A stretch of 64,000 nucleotides of DNA from Nitrosospira sp. NpAV (GTDB taxonomy: Bacteria; Pseudomonadota; Gammaproteobacteria; Burkholderiales; Nitrosomonadaceae), in NCBI RefSeq assembly GCF_000832065.1, contig NZ_JXQM01000010.1, positions 62,001 through 126,000 on the forward strand, in the 5' to 3' direction. Under the pieces are notes generated by a model, which was given only the letters and a program-made list of their open reading frames with translations, made no database searches and was not told the DNA's origin. Positions 9,526-18,888 of the stretch are shown here, one piece after another. Numbering within the stretch: the first letter of the stretch is position 1; every line of letters begins with the position of its first letter. The translations under genes were made by a program, and so were the position numbers.

Positions 9526-9708
9526 ATGAGAGTACATCTCGATCAAGAAACATCCTGCACTGTCATCCCTTTCGATTATGGGTCAGCGGCCTTCAGGCAA
9601 AAAATGCTTAACCATTACCGATCAAATGGCCGGAAGCTCGGAACAAATATTGAAAAAATTCCGGGAAAGAAAAGAAACGACTCGAACCATATTATCGAAC
9701 CCAGATAA
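9526..9708 (+). CDS. Small basic protein, paralogue of the 3642 gene
   Basis: A 60-residue basic protein starting at ATG behind AAGGAATCAAGAGA. It shares with the 3642 product the pattern D-[YH]-G-x3-F-[RK]-x-K-M-x2-H-x2-S-x2-R and a trailing KK, about 11 identities in 33 aligned residues. No known domain, signal peptide or membrane segment. The R2 repeat begins at base 9700, so the last codons and the TAA lie inside the repeat; the repeat may have defined the present C terminus. Function unknown. Confidence 0.5.
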   Translation: MRVHLDQETSCTVIPFDYGSAAFRQKMLNHYRSNGRKLGTNIEKIPGKKRNDSNHIIEPR

Positions 9709-9733
9709 TCCATTGAGTGGCTCAGGGAGCCCA
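9700..9733 (+). repeat. Dispersed repeat R2, copy 1
   Basis: A 34-base intergenic element whose core is GATAATCCATT followed by a GG-TC-GAGCCC pattern. It matches the reverse complement of 62731-62763 at about 24 of 34 positions, most differences being transitions, and also matches the reverse complement of 14883-14914. Confidence 0.5.
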
Positions 9734-9990
9734 CCCGATTGCTGGCGGCCAGTCTGCGGCCACTCCCGCAGCTTGCCAGACGTTCATAGACCAAGCTATG
9801 GACTTCTACTTCTCCCAACCAGCAAAAACTGTCTCGCAACCTGCCTCGCCATCATCCCGCATCCCAACGGACTATATGGGTTGAAGAAATCGCCCGGCTG
9901 GCGAAACCTTGTATCGTGGCTTGACATTCGTTATGCTGTACTGGGCTAGAAGCCGTTCGTAGTGCCCCTAGTATCATAACCGGAAGACCC

Positions 9991-10794
9991 ATGAGCCGCT
10001 ATCCCTCCATACCCGCCATACCCGCAATATTCGTCGGGCACGGCAACCCCATGAACGCACTTTCCAGCAACGCTTATACTGCGGCATGGTCGGCGCTTGG
10101 CGCCGCGCTTCCCAAGCCAAAAGCTGTCCTTTGTATATCTGCACACTGGTATGTGCCACAAACAGCCGTCACTGCGATGGTAAAACCACGAACAATCCAT
10201 GATTTTGGTGGATTCCCCCCGGAACTTCATCAGGTTCAGTATCCCGCACCGGGCTCTCCCAAACTTGCGGCGGAAATCGCCGATCTGCTTATGCCAACTG
10301 TCGTCACAATGGATACCGGTTGGGGTCTGGATCATGGAACCTGGTCCATTCTTATGCATATTTTCCCCAATGCCGATATTCCGGTTGTTCAACTGAGTAT
10401 CGATGAAACCCGGAACGCAGTCTGGCACTATAATATCGCCCGGCGCTTGGCGCCACTGCGCGAAGCGGGAGTGCTTATTCTGGGTAGCGGAAATATCGTG
10501 CATAATCTCCATACCTACTCGTGGGGAAATCACAAGATTGAACCATACGATTGGGCGCTTCGATTCGAAAATATGGTGCGCAAGGCATTAAGCTCCGGCA
10601 ACTCAGAAGATTTTGAGCCGCTTATCGAGTATGAAAAACTGGGGCAGGATGCAAAACTGTCCGCCCCAACGCCGGATCATTATTTGCCGCTACTCTATGT
10701 GCTCGCGCAGCGGCAGGAAGGCGACGAAATAAGTTTCCCGGTGGAAGGGTTCGATGGAGGTTCAATTTCCATGTTGGCAGTGAGGCTAGGCTAA
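9991..10794 (+). CDS. ygiD: DODA-type extradiol aromatic ring-opening dioxygenase
   Basis: A 267-residue LigB-family enzyme. Conserved signatures include PAIFVGHGNPMNA at the N terminus, the metal-site segment SAHWYV, DFGGFPPELHQVQYPAPGSP, and WGLDHGTWSIL. Members such as E. coli YgiD are class III extradiol dioxygenases that open catechol-type rings (for example 4,5-DOPA) using a non-haem iron or zinc site. The length matches the family. ATG at 9991 follows GGAAGACCC. Monocistronic; no aromatic degradation genes adjoin it, so the physiological substrate is open. Confidence 0.9.
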   Translation: MSRYPSIPAIPAIFVGHGNPMNALSSNAYTAAWSALGAALPKPKAVLCISAHWYVPQTAVTAMVKPRTIHDFGGFPPELHQVQYPAPGSPKLAAEIADLLMPTVVTMDTGWGLDHGTWSILMHIFPNADIPVVQLSIDETRNAVWHYNIARRLAPLREAGVLILGSGNIVHNLHTYSWGNHKIEPYDWALRFENMVRKALSSGNSEDFEPLIEYEKLGQDAKLSAPTPDHYLPLLYVLAQRQEGDEISFPVEGFDGGSISMLAVRLG

Positions 10795-10867
10795 CGAGGT
10801 GAATAGCGAACTTGGAGATTTTTAGGAACTTCATGGGCTTCCATGGAGTTTTAAAGCTTCTAAGACC

Positions 10868-11947
10868 TCAAAGGCCTCCATAATGGTAGGCTGCCATTTT
10901 ACTGTGCCGGCTGGCGCGCTCGCGGATTGCCTCTTCATACTCCGCAAATATATTTCGCCCCGCTATCTCGTGCAGACCCCGTTGCATTGCCCCCAGCAGT
11001 GCGCCCGCACCGAGCTGGGCCGATTCAATTGCCAACTCGATCCCCATGCCGCTGAGGGGATCGGGCGCATAAGCCGCATCACCGACGGCAATCCAGCCAT
11101 TCCCAGCCGCCTTGCTGAATGCACGCGTGCCAGCCATGCGTCCGGTTATGCGCAGGTTGACCGGAGTATCAGTCTTATCCAGCAAAGGAGCAAGCAGCCG
11201 TGTACGGCGAAGCTCCCCGAAAAAAAATTCCCGCAGAGATACGCGCCGCTGTTTGATCTCCTTACGGCTGGTGCAAAAACCAGCAAAATGACCACAATCT
11301 GGAGCAGGTAATGCGTACCACCAGCCGTTGTCCATAGCTTCGACGTAGAGCGTATGCTCGGACGTACAGGTCAGCGGATTTAAGGATGCCATCAGCGCAA
11401 TCTGTGACGATTCACCTACGGGTGACTGATCAAAAAAGGGCGCCGCCGCGCGGCCGGTAGCCAGAACAAGAAAACGCGCGCATACCGGATCGCATTCGGC
11501 GTCGCCCAAGCGCAGCGAAAGTTGCCATTGATCGCTGCGGCGGTCAATACCAATGACTTTGGCGCCGGTGATGACCGACACGCCCGCGGCATCCGCCAGG
11601 TCGCGCAATTTCTGGTCGAAAAGCGCACGCTCCACCGCGACACCGGCGCCCCATGGATTAAACATCATGCTCAATGTAACCGGTTCGGGCGTACCCCACA
11701 GCGATATCGTTTCATGGACTTCCATCCCCGGTATTCCGAAGGTTTCCTGTTGAAAAAAGCCAGGACAGTACTGCTCAATCATGCGGCGCGCACGACCGGA
11801 CACGAGTTCGATGCCACCTGTACTATAGCCGTCCCAATGCGCAAGGCATACGCCTACGCCACTGCGCGCGAGCATAAGCGCGCATACCGCACCGGCTGGG
11901 CCACCTCCCGCAACAACGACATCCACGTTATGGCTACTCCCGGACAT
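10868..11947 (-). CDS. FAD-dependent oxidoreductase, halogenase/LodB-like group
   Basis: A 359-residue flavoprotein. An N-terminal Rossmann motif VVVAGGGPAGAVCALMLAR (about residues 9-27) and the second FAD motif WIAVGDAAYAPDPLSGMG (about 287-304) place it in the p-hydroxybenzoate-hydroxylase/tryptophan-halogenase/geranylgeranyl-reductase superfamily. The halogenase WxWxIP motif is not visible. Flavoproteins of this size act as maturases for quinone-cofactor oxidases (LodB/GoxB) or as tailoring enzymes, but no LodA-type gene is present here. It is divergent from the SagB-type gene across 225 bases that contain repeat R1, suggesting joint function (inference). Confidence 0.75.
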   Translation of the reverse strand: MSGSSHNVDVVVAGGGPAGAVCALMLARSGVGVCLAHWDGYSTGGIELVSGRARRMIEQYCPGFFQQETFGIPGMEVHETISLWGTPEPVTLSMMFNPWGAGVAVERALFDQKLRDLADAAGVSVITGAKVIGIDRRSDQWQLSLRLGDAECDPVCARFLVLATGRAAAPFFDQSPVGESSQIALMASLNPLTCTSEHTLYVEAMDNGWWYALPAPDCGHFAGFCTSRKEIKQRRVSLREFFFGELRRTRLLAPLLDKTDTPVNLRITGRMAGTRAFSKAAGNGWIAVGDAAYAPDPLSGMGIELAIESAQLGAGALLGAMQRGLHEIAGRNIFAEYEEAIRERASRHSKMAAYHYGGL

Positions 11948-12030
11948 GGATCAGATAACCAATGAATTAATAAGTACGCAAACCAGCAAGCTGTTCATAT
12001 CTGGGGATATGGTTGGTATACCGACAAATA

Positions 12031-12141
12031 ACCTCAAATCCGGTAGTTGACCGCTCATTAAATAGCTCAGTGTTATGAGTAATAACAATATTTCTTATTA
12101 TTTAACCCTTACCTTCTGGTGAAGTCGTTACGGAATTTAGG
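12031..12141. repeat. Dispersed repeat R1, copy at 12.0 kb
   Basis: Head CAAATCCGGTAGTTGACCGC, a central inverted repeat GTTAT/ATAAC (from 12072), a small hairpin-like tail (CTTACC-ttct-GGTGAAG) and an imperfect terminal copy GTTACGGAATTTAGG. The same ordered parts occur at 29215-29379. It lies 31 bases upstream of the SagB-type start codon. Possibly a MITE-like element or a structured leader. Confidence 0.5.
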
Positions 12142-12172
12142 ATAATCCTATTCTCTATTAATGTAATCTCGT

Positions 12173-13873
12173 ATGAAAGAACTTACGGCAATTTACAGTT
12201 TCAGGCATCCCATGACCAAACCCGAAATCGAAGCAGGCACCAAGCGATGGCAAGCGTTACTTGAATACCATGAACGCAGCAAGCATCACGTCTATCGATA
12301 TGCGCCCGGCCCTGGCGTGCTTGACTGGGTAAATCAGCCAAATCCATTCCGGGAGTTCAGCGGCGCTCCCCAGATCAAGCTTTCTTTGACGGCGGATACG
12401 CTTGGCACACAATACAACGACATACGTTGCGGCAAATTGCCTTTACCGGCCCATTTTAATGTCAACAATCTTGCGACACTTTTCGAACTCTCGCTGGGTC
12501 TCTCGGCATGGAAGTCATATAACGGCAATAGGTGGGCGCTGCGTTGCAATCCTTCGAGCGGAAACCTGCATCCTACTGAAGGCTACCTGCTATGCCCACC
12601 CCTGGAAGGCTTGCCGGCGGGTGTCTATCACTATTTGAGCCGCAATCATGTGCTTGAGCAGCGTACCGCTATAGGTGATCCACAATGGGCCGAAGCCTTT
12701 GCGGGCAGGGGTATTCTGATTGGCCTAACCTCGATTCACTGGCGCGAGGCGTGGAAATATGGCATGCGCGCCTGGCGCTATTGCCAGCATGATTGTGGTC
12801 ATGCCATCGCCGCGGTGAGCTACGCGGCGGCGGCCCTAGGGTGGCAGACCCGGCTGGTTCTTTCCGCTGGGGATGACGAGACGGCCGGTTTGCTGGGACT
12901 GAACCGCAATGAGGGTATGGAGCCCGCCGCATCCGCCGAATTGGAAGCAGCCGATGCCCTGCTCTGGGTCGGTGATCCTGATACCCGGCCCGACCTGGGC
13001 CGTCTGCTGCAAGCCCTGGAAAACCGGGATCGTGCCGAATGGCGTGGACGCGCCAATCTTTTAAGCAAGGCTCATGTGCCATGGCCGGATATTGATTCGA
13101 TTCATCACGCCACATACAAACCTCATACTCTCTATCCGCGCGAAATGCATGAACTTGCCCAGACCTACCCTGCCCGTATCCCGCCGCATGCCAGTAGTGC
13201 CGCTGGTATGAGTTTCTCCCGCATTGCGCGGCAGCGGCGTAGCGCGATATCCTTTGACGGTATCACGCATATTCCCGCCCCAACTTTCTTTAGCATGTTG
13301 GAATGTCTGATAGCCGATCATTCTGCGCCCCCATGGAATTCGCTGGGCTCATCCCAAACCATGGTGCACCCCGTCTTTCTGGTACATCGCATAACGGGCC
13401 TGAAACCGGGACTCTATATATTCCTGAGAAACCCGGCGATTCTGCAAGACATGAAGAGGGCCATGCGCGCCGATTGGTTATGGCAGAAGACCGGCCCGGA
13501 TCATCTACCGTTGTATTTATTGCTTGCGCATGATCTGCGCGACGCGGCAAAGTTGATCTGCTGCCACCAGGGCATCGCCGCCGACTCATGCTTTGCGCTG
13601 GGAATGCTCGCACAGTTCTCAATCATTGAGAATGAACCATGGCGTTACCGTCATCTTTTTTGGGAGTGCGGAATGCTAGGCCAAATGCTCTATCTCGAAG
13701 CCGAAGCGGCCGGCATACGCGCCACTGGCATTGGCTGTTTTTTCGATGACGAAATGCACGCACTGCTTGGAATCAACGATCATTCCTGGCAGAGTCTTTA
13801 TCATTTCACCATGGGGGGCCCAACCGAAGACTCCCGTCTGTTGACCTTGCCGCCATATGGTGCCGGCACCTGA
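12173..13873 (+). CDS. SagB/ThcOx-type tandem nitroreductase-family dehydrogenase
   Basis: A 566-residue protein with two nitroreductase-like folds in tandem. The first (about residues 90-280) carries RCNPSSGNLHPTEGY, the FMN-contacting signature of SagB-type enzymes. The second (about 345-560) starts at RRSAISFDG and has YHFTMGG near the end. SagB/ThcOx enzymes are FMN dehydrogenases that oxidise azolines to azoles in RiPP maturation; the long tandem form is common in proteobacteria without a known product. No YcaO, docking protein or precursor peptide is visible here. The divergent FAD oxidoreductase is the only candidate partner. No strong ribosome binding site; ATG at 12173 gives the family-like N terminus. 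Confidence 0.82.
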   Translation: MKELTAIYSFRHPMTKPEIEAGTKRWQALLEYHERSKHHVYRYAPGPGVLDWVNQPNPFREFSGAPQIKLSLTADTLGTQYNDIRCGKLPLPAHFNVNNLATLFELSLGLSAWKSYNGNRWALRCNPSSGNLHPTEGYLLCPPLEGLPAGVYHYLSRNHVLEQRTAIGDPQWAEAFAGRGILIGLTSIHWREAWKYGMRAWRYCQHDCGHAIAAVSYAAAALGWQTRLVLSAGDDETAGLLGLNRNEGMEPAASAELEAADALLWVGDPDTRPDLGRLLQALENRDRAEWRGRANLLSKAHVPWPDIDSIHHATYKPHTLYPREMHELAQTYPARIPPHASSAAGMSFSRIARQRRSAISFDGITHIPAPTFFSMLECLIADHSAPPWNSLGSSQTMVHPVFLVHRITGLKPGLYIFLRNPAILQDMKRAMRADWLWQKTGPDHLPLYLLLAHDLRDAAKLICCHQGIAADSCFALGMLAQFSIIENEPWRYRHLFWECGMLGQMLYLEAEAAGIRATGIGCFFDDEMHALLGINDHSWQSLYHFTMGGPTEDSRLLTLPPYGAGT

Positions 13874-13971
13874 GCCCTGCATCCCGATCTGGTACGCCGC
13901 GATAAAACAAGTTGCAACCAGTTCAACCTCGAGCCGGCTTATTAAGGCCGGAACAGGGCATTCCAGCCAGC

Positions 13972-14781
13972 CTATCTTCCCTTGAAAGGCGTTGTCAGCG
14001 CGAAGTCGCGCTCACCGGGGATAAAAACGTTACAGCTATATTCCTCCCCCTTGTGATCCACCTGAATGCTGGCGACAACCGCACTATCCATTTCCCTAAT
14101 GATAGGAATCGGCAACGTCTCTGTATTTAACGCGTAGCCAACCGGCAAAATCCTTCGGGCATCAACGCCCTCAAACTTTGAAACAGCGCCTCTTGTCAAA
14201 AAGGAATGTTGCACCTGGGGCGGTAAAGAATCAGTCTTTGTCCAATTGACATTCAGCGTAATCTCTTTATTCTGTGGAGTGGCCCAGCATGTAAGGCCTT
14301 CACGCTTGCGCATGCAGGCGGACCAAGCGCTTGCCACAGATGGGGAGACAACCTTCTGCATCAGAAACTCGGCTGCCCTGGATGAATCAGCCAACGAATT
14401 CTTCGAACAATACGCACTCTTCCACTGATTGAATCGATCTTCGCTCAATGAGTCCTCAGAGGAATGCATGCCTGAATGCGCTCCGCTTCCGCGCTGGCTG
14501 AAGAGACCATAAGAGGTACCGAATGAGTCACTGGTACCGGATTGCTGCGCGCGGTTAATTGCTTGACGGGCTTGTTGAAATTTTGATGAACACAGCGCCG
14601 CGTACATCGCTTGATCTCTAAATCGAGCATTGATCCTGGCGTACTCATTGTAAAATCCCTCCGCGAGAATTTTTCGGCAGGAATCCACAACAAATGCGCC
14701 AGCGGGCGGAATGTGCAGAATGGGCAGAATACATGCAACGGCAAAAATCGGGTGGGTTACAGTAGCTCTGTTCATCATCAT
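13972..14781 (-). CDS. Secreted protein of unknown function
   Basis: A 269-residue protein. GGAGGAAGA lies just before ATG 14781 (MMMNRATVTH), so this start is preferred over 14823. It has an N-terminal signal peptide (hydrophobic run IFAVACILPILHIPPAGA), then a helical region rich in Ala/Arg/Ser with several Cys, and a C-terminal part with beta-like stretches (VVASIQVDHKGEEYSCNVF). No domain recognised. Probably periplasmic. Convergent with the SagB-type gene and apparently monocistronic. Confidence 0.7.
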   Translation of the reverse strand: MMMNRATVTHPIFAVACILPILHIPPAGAFVVDSCRKILAEGFYNEYARINARFRDQAMYAALCSSKFQQARQAINRAQQSGTSDSFGTSYGLFSQRGSGAHSGMHSSEDSLSEDRFNQWKSAYCSKNSLADSSRAAEFLMQKVVSPSVASAWSACMRKREGLTCWATPQNKEITLNVNWTKTDSLPPQVQHSFLTRGAVSKFEGVDARRILPVGYALNTETLPIPIIREMDSAVVASIQVDHKGEEYSCNVFIPGERDFALTTPFKGR

Positions 14782-14882
14782 TCTTCCTCCGCATACACTA
14801 TAGAGTATAAGATGCACTCGCATAATAATTCAACCAGGATTCCATCAGGACGCGAGATGATGGCAAGACAATTTTGCTGGTT

Positions 14883-14914
14883 GAGCTCGCAGAGCCGCCT
14901 AATGGATTATATGG
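14883..14914 (-). repeat. Dispersed repeat R2, copy 2
   Basis: The reverse complement reads CC..ATAATCCATTAG, then CGG.TCT.CGAGC. It agrees with the 62731-62763 copy at about 27 of 32 positions. It lies in the gap between the secreted-protein gene and the GGDEF-EAL gene, upstream of both. Confidence 0.55.
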
Positions 14915-15022
14915 ATTGAATATCTTTTTCATCGTTGATCAACATGGAATATTGTCATCACCGGAAAATTCCAGCTTTATTTTGAAACCCAGGTTAAAGC
15001 TTTCTCATCCCATATTCGTTAA

Positions 15023-18000
15023 ATGACGAGTCGTTCTTCATGGCTTATCGTTTTGCTCTATGCCGCCTTTTCCATACTTTGGCTGGTGGTTGCAAGCTAT
15101 TTGATTTCGCTTACCGTTGACGATCCGATTTTACGAAGCCGTGCCTATGTAGCGAGAGAATTGACACTTGTCGTCATGAGCAGCGGTCTGCTTTATCTCC
15201 TGCTAAGGCTGGGACGGGAACGGGAGGACCCTTCCAAGCTAATGGAAGCCCACGCGGATTCGGGTTATTTTTGGTCGAATCGATTGTTGCTCATGTTTGC
15301 CGCTCTGGCGATGGTGGCTCCCTTGGTGAGTATTGGCATCATCAAGGTGTATGGCCCGGAAATGGAACGCAAAGCCTACGCAGATTTACAAACAATCGTC
15401 GACCTCAAAGCGGAACAGGTCGAGCTTTGGCTGACGGAGCGGCACCGTGACGCGGAAGCAATAGCGGTGAGTCAGGCGCTCATTGAGCGAGTCGCGAACA
15501 TGCATAAGAAAAGGGATATGCACCTGAACCAACTCATCCGCAATCGGTTGGAAGCTGTTCAAAATGCTTATAGTTATGAGTCCGTGCTGCTGCTGAATGT
15601 AGAAGGCGAACTCTTGCTGACACCGGACGAGAAATATGAACTGCCCGCCGTTACCCAGGCATTACTGCCCGTCGCGTTGCGGACCAAACGAATACAGAGC
15701 AGTGACTTGTTCCTGGATGAACAGGGGACAGCCCGGCTGGATATTGCAGTGCCCCTGGTTCCCGAGGCAATCAGTCAGAATGCTGTCGCTGTCGTGGTTT
15801 TGCGTGCTAATTTGGGACGATTCCTGCTACCTCTTGTCGGAAAATGGCCGGTCGACAGCCTCAGTGCGGAAACTCTGCTGGTACGTCAGCAAGGTGAAAC
15901 CATTATTTATCTTAATACCAGGCGCCATCAAAAAGACACTGGAGGGCAGACAACCACTCCAGGCCACCATTCAGTGATCGCCAGCAAAGACGCGCCGGCA
16001 GCCGCTGCCGCGCGCGAGCAGCATGGCGGTACGACTTACGGAATCGACTATCGCGGGGAGCCCGTCTTGGCCGCGTTCCGCCCCATGACAGGCACCGGCT
16101 GGCACCTGGTATCCAAAATTGATCGCAGCGAAGTATTGGCTCATCTCTGGACCCTGGTATTCTGGGTCAGTATGGCCATTTTATTAGCCATTGCCGCGGT
16201 AAGTGGGGCCGTATGGTTGTTATGGCGTCAACAGCGGCGCGCTCATCAACTGGCGCTGCTCGTCCGTACCGCCGAGCAGGACAAGCTTCTCAAGTATTTC
16301 TATGAGTTGCCGTTTATCGGCATGGCCATTACCTCTCCCGACAGCAAGCGCTGGCTGCGGTTTAACGACCGTTTATGCGAGATTCTCGGTTATTCTCGCG
16401 AAGAACTTGCTGTCAAGAATTGGATGGAAATGACGCACCCCGACGATATCAAAAAAGATATCGTGGAATTCGAAAAGGTCATGCACGGGGAATCGGAAGG
16501 TTACACGATGAACAAGCGTTACATCCGCAAGGATGGCTCCGTTGTCATTGCCAATATGAGTGTCAAATGTGTGCGCACGGACGACGGCAAAGTGAATTAC
16601 TTCGTCGCCATGATCCGCGATATCACCGAACAAGAACGCCGTAAGACCGAGGCCCTGGCTGCTCAAAGCCAATTGCAGGCCACGCTGGACGCCATACCCG
16701 ACCTGCTGTTCGAGCTCGATCTGGATGGACGCTGTCACGATTACCACTCCGCACGCACCGACCTGCCAACCATGCCGATTGGAGATCTTCTCGGAAAAAA
16801 AATTTCAGATATCCTTCCTTCCGCTGCGGTAGACATTATCGTATCGGCGTTGCTGGAAGCGCAAGAAAAAGGCCTGTCGGCCGGCAAGCAGCTGGAATTG
16901 GAATTTGCGCAAGGCAAGTTGTGGTTTGAGCTTTCGGTTTCCCGCAAGCATGTTGATCCCGGGCACGAGCCCCGTTTCATTGTCCTTGCGCGCGATGTTA
17001 CCGAGCGCAAGGCCTCGGAACAACGCATCCTGAATCTCGCCCACTACGATTCGCTCACCGGCCTACCCAACCGCGCATTACTCGCAGACCGCATGCGGGT
17101 TGCGATTAAACGCGCCGAACGGCAATCCACCCGTCTCGCTGTATTATTCGTCGATCTTGATCGATTCAAACCAATCAACGATTCCTTGGGTCATGATATT
17201 GGTGACCAGTTGCTGAAGGCAGCCGCGCAACGCATGCAAACATCGGTGCGCAGCGTTGATACCGTAAGCCGCGTGGGCGGCGACGAATTTGTGGTTCTCC
17301 TGAGCGAAATCGAGACTACGGAGGATGCCGCGCGTGTCGCCGATAAGCTTATCATGGGGCTATCACAGCCGTATGGAATCGAGGGGCACGAACTGCAGGT
17401 GACCGCAAGCGTCGGCATCTGCATCTATCCGGATAATGGCACGCAGCCCAACGTGCTGCTACGCAATGCCGACGCATCAATGTATAGCGCCAAGGAATCA
17501 GGCCGGAATCGATATCAATTCTACTCCGACGACATGACAGTGCAGGCAATGGAACGTCTCAGTCTTGAGCGCGATTTGCGCGGGGCCGCCCAGCGCGGCG
17601 AAATCTATATGGTATATCAGCCGCAGATAGACCTTGCTACCAAGCGGATCATCGGCGCGGAAGTGTTAATGCGATGGCGACATCCGACGCAGGGTTTGAT
17701 TGCACCGGCACGTTTTATTCCCATCGCGGAAGATAGTGGATTGATTCTCGTGATCGGCGAATGGATACTGAGCGAAGCTTGCCGGCAGGCGCGACAGTGG
17801 CGTGACCGTGGAATTCTTGATGCATGCGTCTCGGTAAATGTTTCTGCGGTGCAGGTCCGCCAGAGTGATTTCGTCAGAGTCGTGGAGCGCGCGATCAATG
17901 AATCCGGGTTGCCACCCAATTGCTTGGAACTTGAAGTTACCGAGAGTGTGGTGATGCAGGGTATCGACACTACGGTGCAGAAGTTGCGGGAATTGGATGC

Positions 18001-18343
18001 CTTGGGCGTAAAGGTTGCAATCGATGATTTCGGCACCGGCCACTCAAGTCTCGCATATCTACGGCAGTTTACGGTTGATCGCCTTAAGATCGATCAGTCC
18101 TTTGTGCGCGACCTGCCAGGCAATATCGACGCTGAAGCCATTGCAACTGCCATCGTAGCCATGGGACTCAGCCTTGGCTTGCGTATCATCGCCGAAGGTG
18201 TGGAGACGGAAGCGCAGGCGAAGTTTCTGCAAAGCGTTCTATGCAAGGAGGGCCAGGGTTATCTCTACGCCCGTCCCATGGAGGCAGGCGACTTTGAAGC
18301 GTGGGTTACGGCATGGGGGCGGCACGTACAAACCAAATCCTGA
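15023..18343 (+). CDS. Membrane PAS-PAS-GGDEF-EAL c-di-GMP enzyme
   Basis: A 1106-residue protein. N-terminal membrane helices lie at about residues 8-30, 46-62 and 88-110; a periplasmic Cache/CHASE-like sensor runs to TM4 at about 375-398; two PAS domains follow (about 420-530 and 545-665), then GGDEF and EAL. The GGDEF motif is intact at 752-756, with an inhibitory I-site RSVD five residues before it, so diguanylate cyclase activity is plausible. The EAL motif reads EVL starting at E880, with DDFGTGHSSL and KIDQSFVRDL present, so phosphodiesterase activity is also plausible. Dual enzymes usually favour one direction, which the sequence cannot tell. Monocistronic. Confidence 0.92.
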   Translation: MTSRSSWLIVLLYAAFSILWLVVASYLISLTVDDPILRSRAYVARELTLVVMSSGLLYLLLRLGREREDPSKLMEAHADSGYFWSNRLLLMFAALAMVAPLVSIGIIKVYGPEMERKAYADLQTIVDLKAEQVELWLTERHRDAEAIAVSQALIERVANMHKKRDMHLNQLIRNRLEAVQNAYSYESVLLLNVEGELLLTPDEKYELPAVTQALLPVALRTKRIQSSDLFLDEQGTARLDIAVPLVPEAISQNAVAVVVLRANLGRFLLPLVGKWPVDSLSAETLLVRQQGETIIYLNTRRHQKDTGGQTTTPGHHSVIASKDAPAAAAAREQHGGTTYGIDYRGEPVLAAFRPMTGTGWHLVSKIDRSEVLAHLWTLVFWVSMAILLAIAAVSGAVWLLWRQQRRAHQLALLVRTAEQDKLLKYFYELPFIGMAITSPDSKRWLRFNDRLCEILGYSREELAVKNWMEMTHPDDIKKDIVEFEKVMHGESEGYTMNKRYIRKDGSVVIANMSVKCVRTDDGKVNYFVAMIRDITEQERRKTEALAAQSQLQATLDAIPDLLFELDLDGRCHDYHSARTDLPTMPIGDLLGKKISDILPSAAVDIIVSALLEAQEKGLSAGKQLELEFAQGKLWFELSVSRKHVDPGHEPRFIVLARDVTERKASEQRILNLAHYDSLTGLPNRALLADRMRVAIKRAERQSTRLAVLFVDLDRFKPINDSLGHDIGDQLLKAAAQRMQTSVRSVDTVSRVGGDEFVVLLSEIETTEDAARVADKLIMGLSQPYGIEGHELQVTASVGICIYPDNGTQPNVLLRNADASMYSAKESGRNRYQFYSDDMTVQAMERLSLERDLRGAAQRGEIYMVYQPQIDLATKRIIGAEVLMRWRHPTQGLIAPARFIPIAEDSGLILVIGEWILSEACRQARQWRDRGILDACVSVNVSAVQVRQSDFVRVVERAINESGLPPNCLELEVTESVVMQGIDTTVQKLRELDALGVKVAIDDFGTGHSSLAYLRQFTVDRLKIDQSFVRDLPGNIDAEAIATAIVAMGLSLGLRIIAEGVETEAQAKFLQSVLCKEGQGYLYARPMEAGDFEAWVTAWGRHVQTKS

Positions 18344-18357
18344 TCGCCGGATAATCC

Positions 18358-18543
18358 TTAGTCCTTTTTCTCCGTACTTTCCGTACCCTCTTTTTTGACG
18401 GGACTCTGCACCTTGTAGCCCTCCTCTTTCATCTTGTAGCCACCATATGCGCCCACCCCACCCGCCGCGAGCAGCCAGCAACCCGATAGCATCGGAACCA
18501 CGAGCAAGAGCATTCCCATACGAATCAATTTTCCTGCTTTCAT
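18358..18543 (-). CDS. Small glycine-rich lipoprotein
   Basis: A 61-residue lipoprotein starting at ATG 18543 behind GGAGG (AGGAGGTATAATG). Signal sequence, then lipobox LSGC, a short Gly/Ala-rich stretch (AAGGVGAYGGYKM) and a Lys/Glu-rich tail ending EKKD. The lipobox places it in the envelope. Function unknown. It overlaps nothing and is convergent with the GGDEF-EAL gene 15 bases away. Confidence 0.7.
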   Translation of the reverse strand: MKAGKLIRMGMLLLVVPMLSGCWLLAAGGVGAYGGYKMKEEGYKVQSPVKKEGTESTEKKD

Positions 18544-18888
18544 TATACCTCCTGAAAAATCCAACGAAAAAGTGAGCCCGCGATAACCATCACATCAGCC
18601 CACGATATCACACTCAAGCTGAGCCAGAGTATATTCATATAATAGCGAAAATAATCGCAAGAATTAAAACAGATTTGTTTTCCGCGGTAAGCCGGCCAGT
18701 TGCCTCAAGGAATGAAAGCTCGTCTCACTCCAAAATATCTCTTTACATATCGGCACGTGTTGCGCCAATATTTTTATTCGCGTATGCAGCGGGCAGATGC
18801 GTGATTATGAGTTTTCATATGATGTTAATTTTCAGATTTCTTCCATCCATGCTGCCGGCCACCGGCACACTCACTTAGGACTCGAAAT
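18544..18888. other. Intergenic region between divergent genes
   Basis: It contains the promoters of the small lipoprotein (left) and YpfJ-type peptidase (right). The AT-rich stretch around 18634-18645 (CATATAATAGCG) could supply a -10 element. No gene or repeat recognised. Confidence 0.4.

Noticed and set aside
9329-9529. 66-codon frame ending in ATGA overlap with the 9526 gene
   Set aside because: TTG start without ribosome binding site and unusual composition; the overlap alone is weak evidence.
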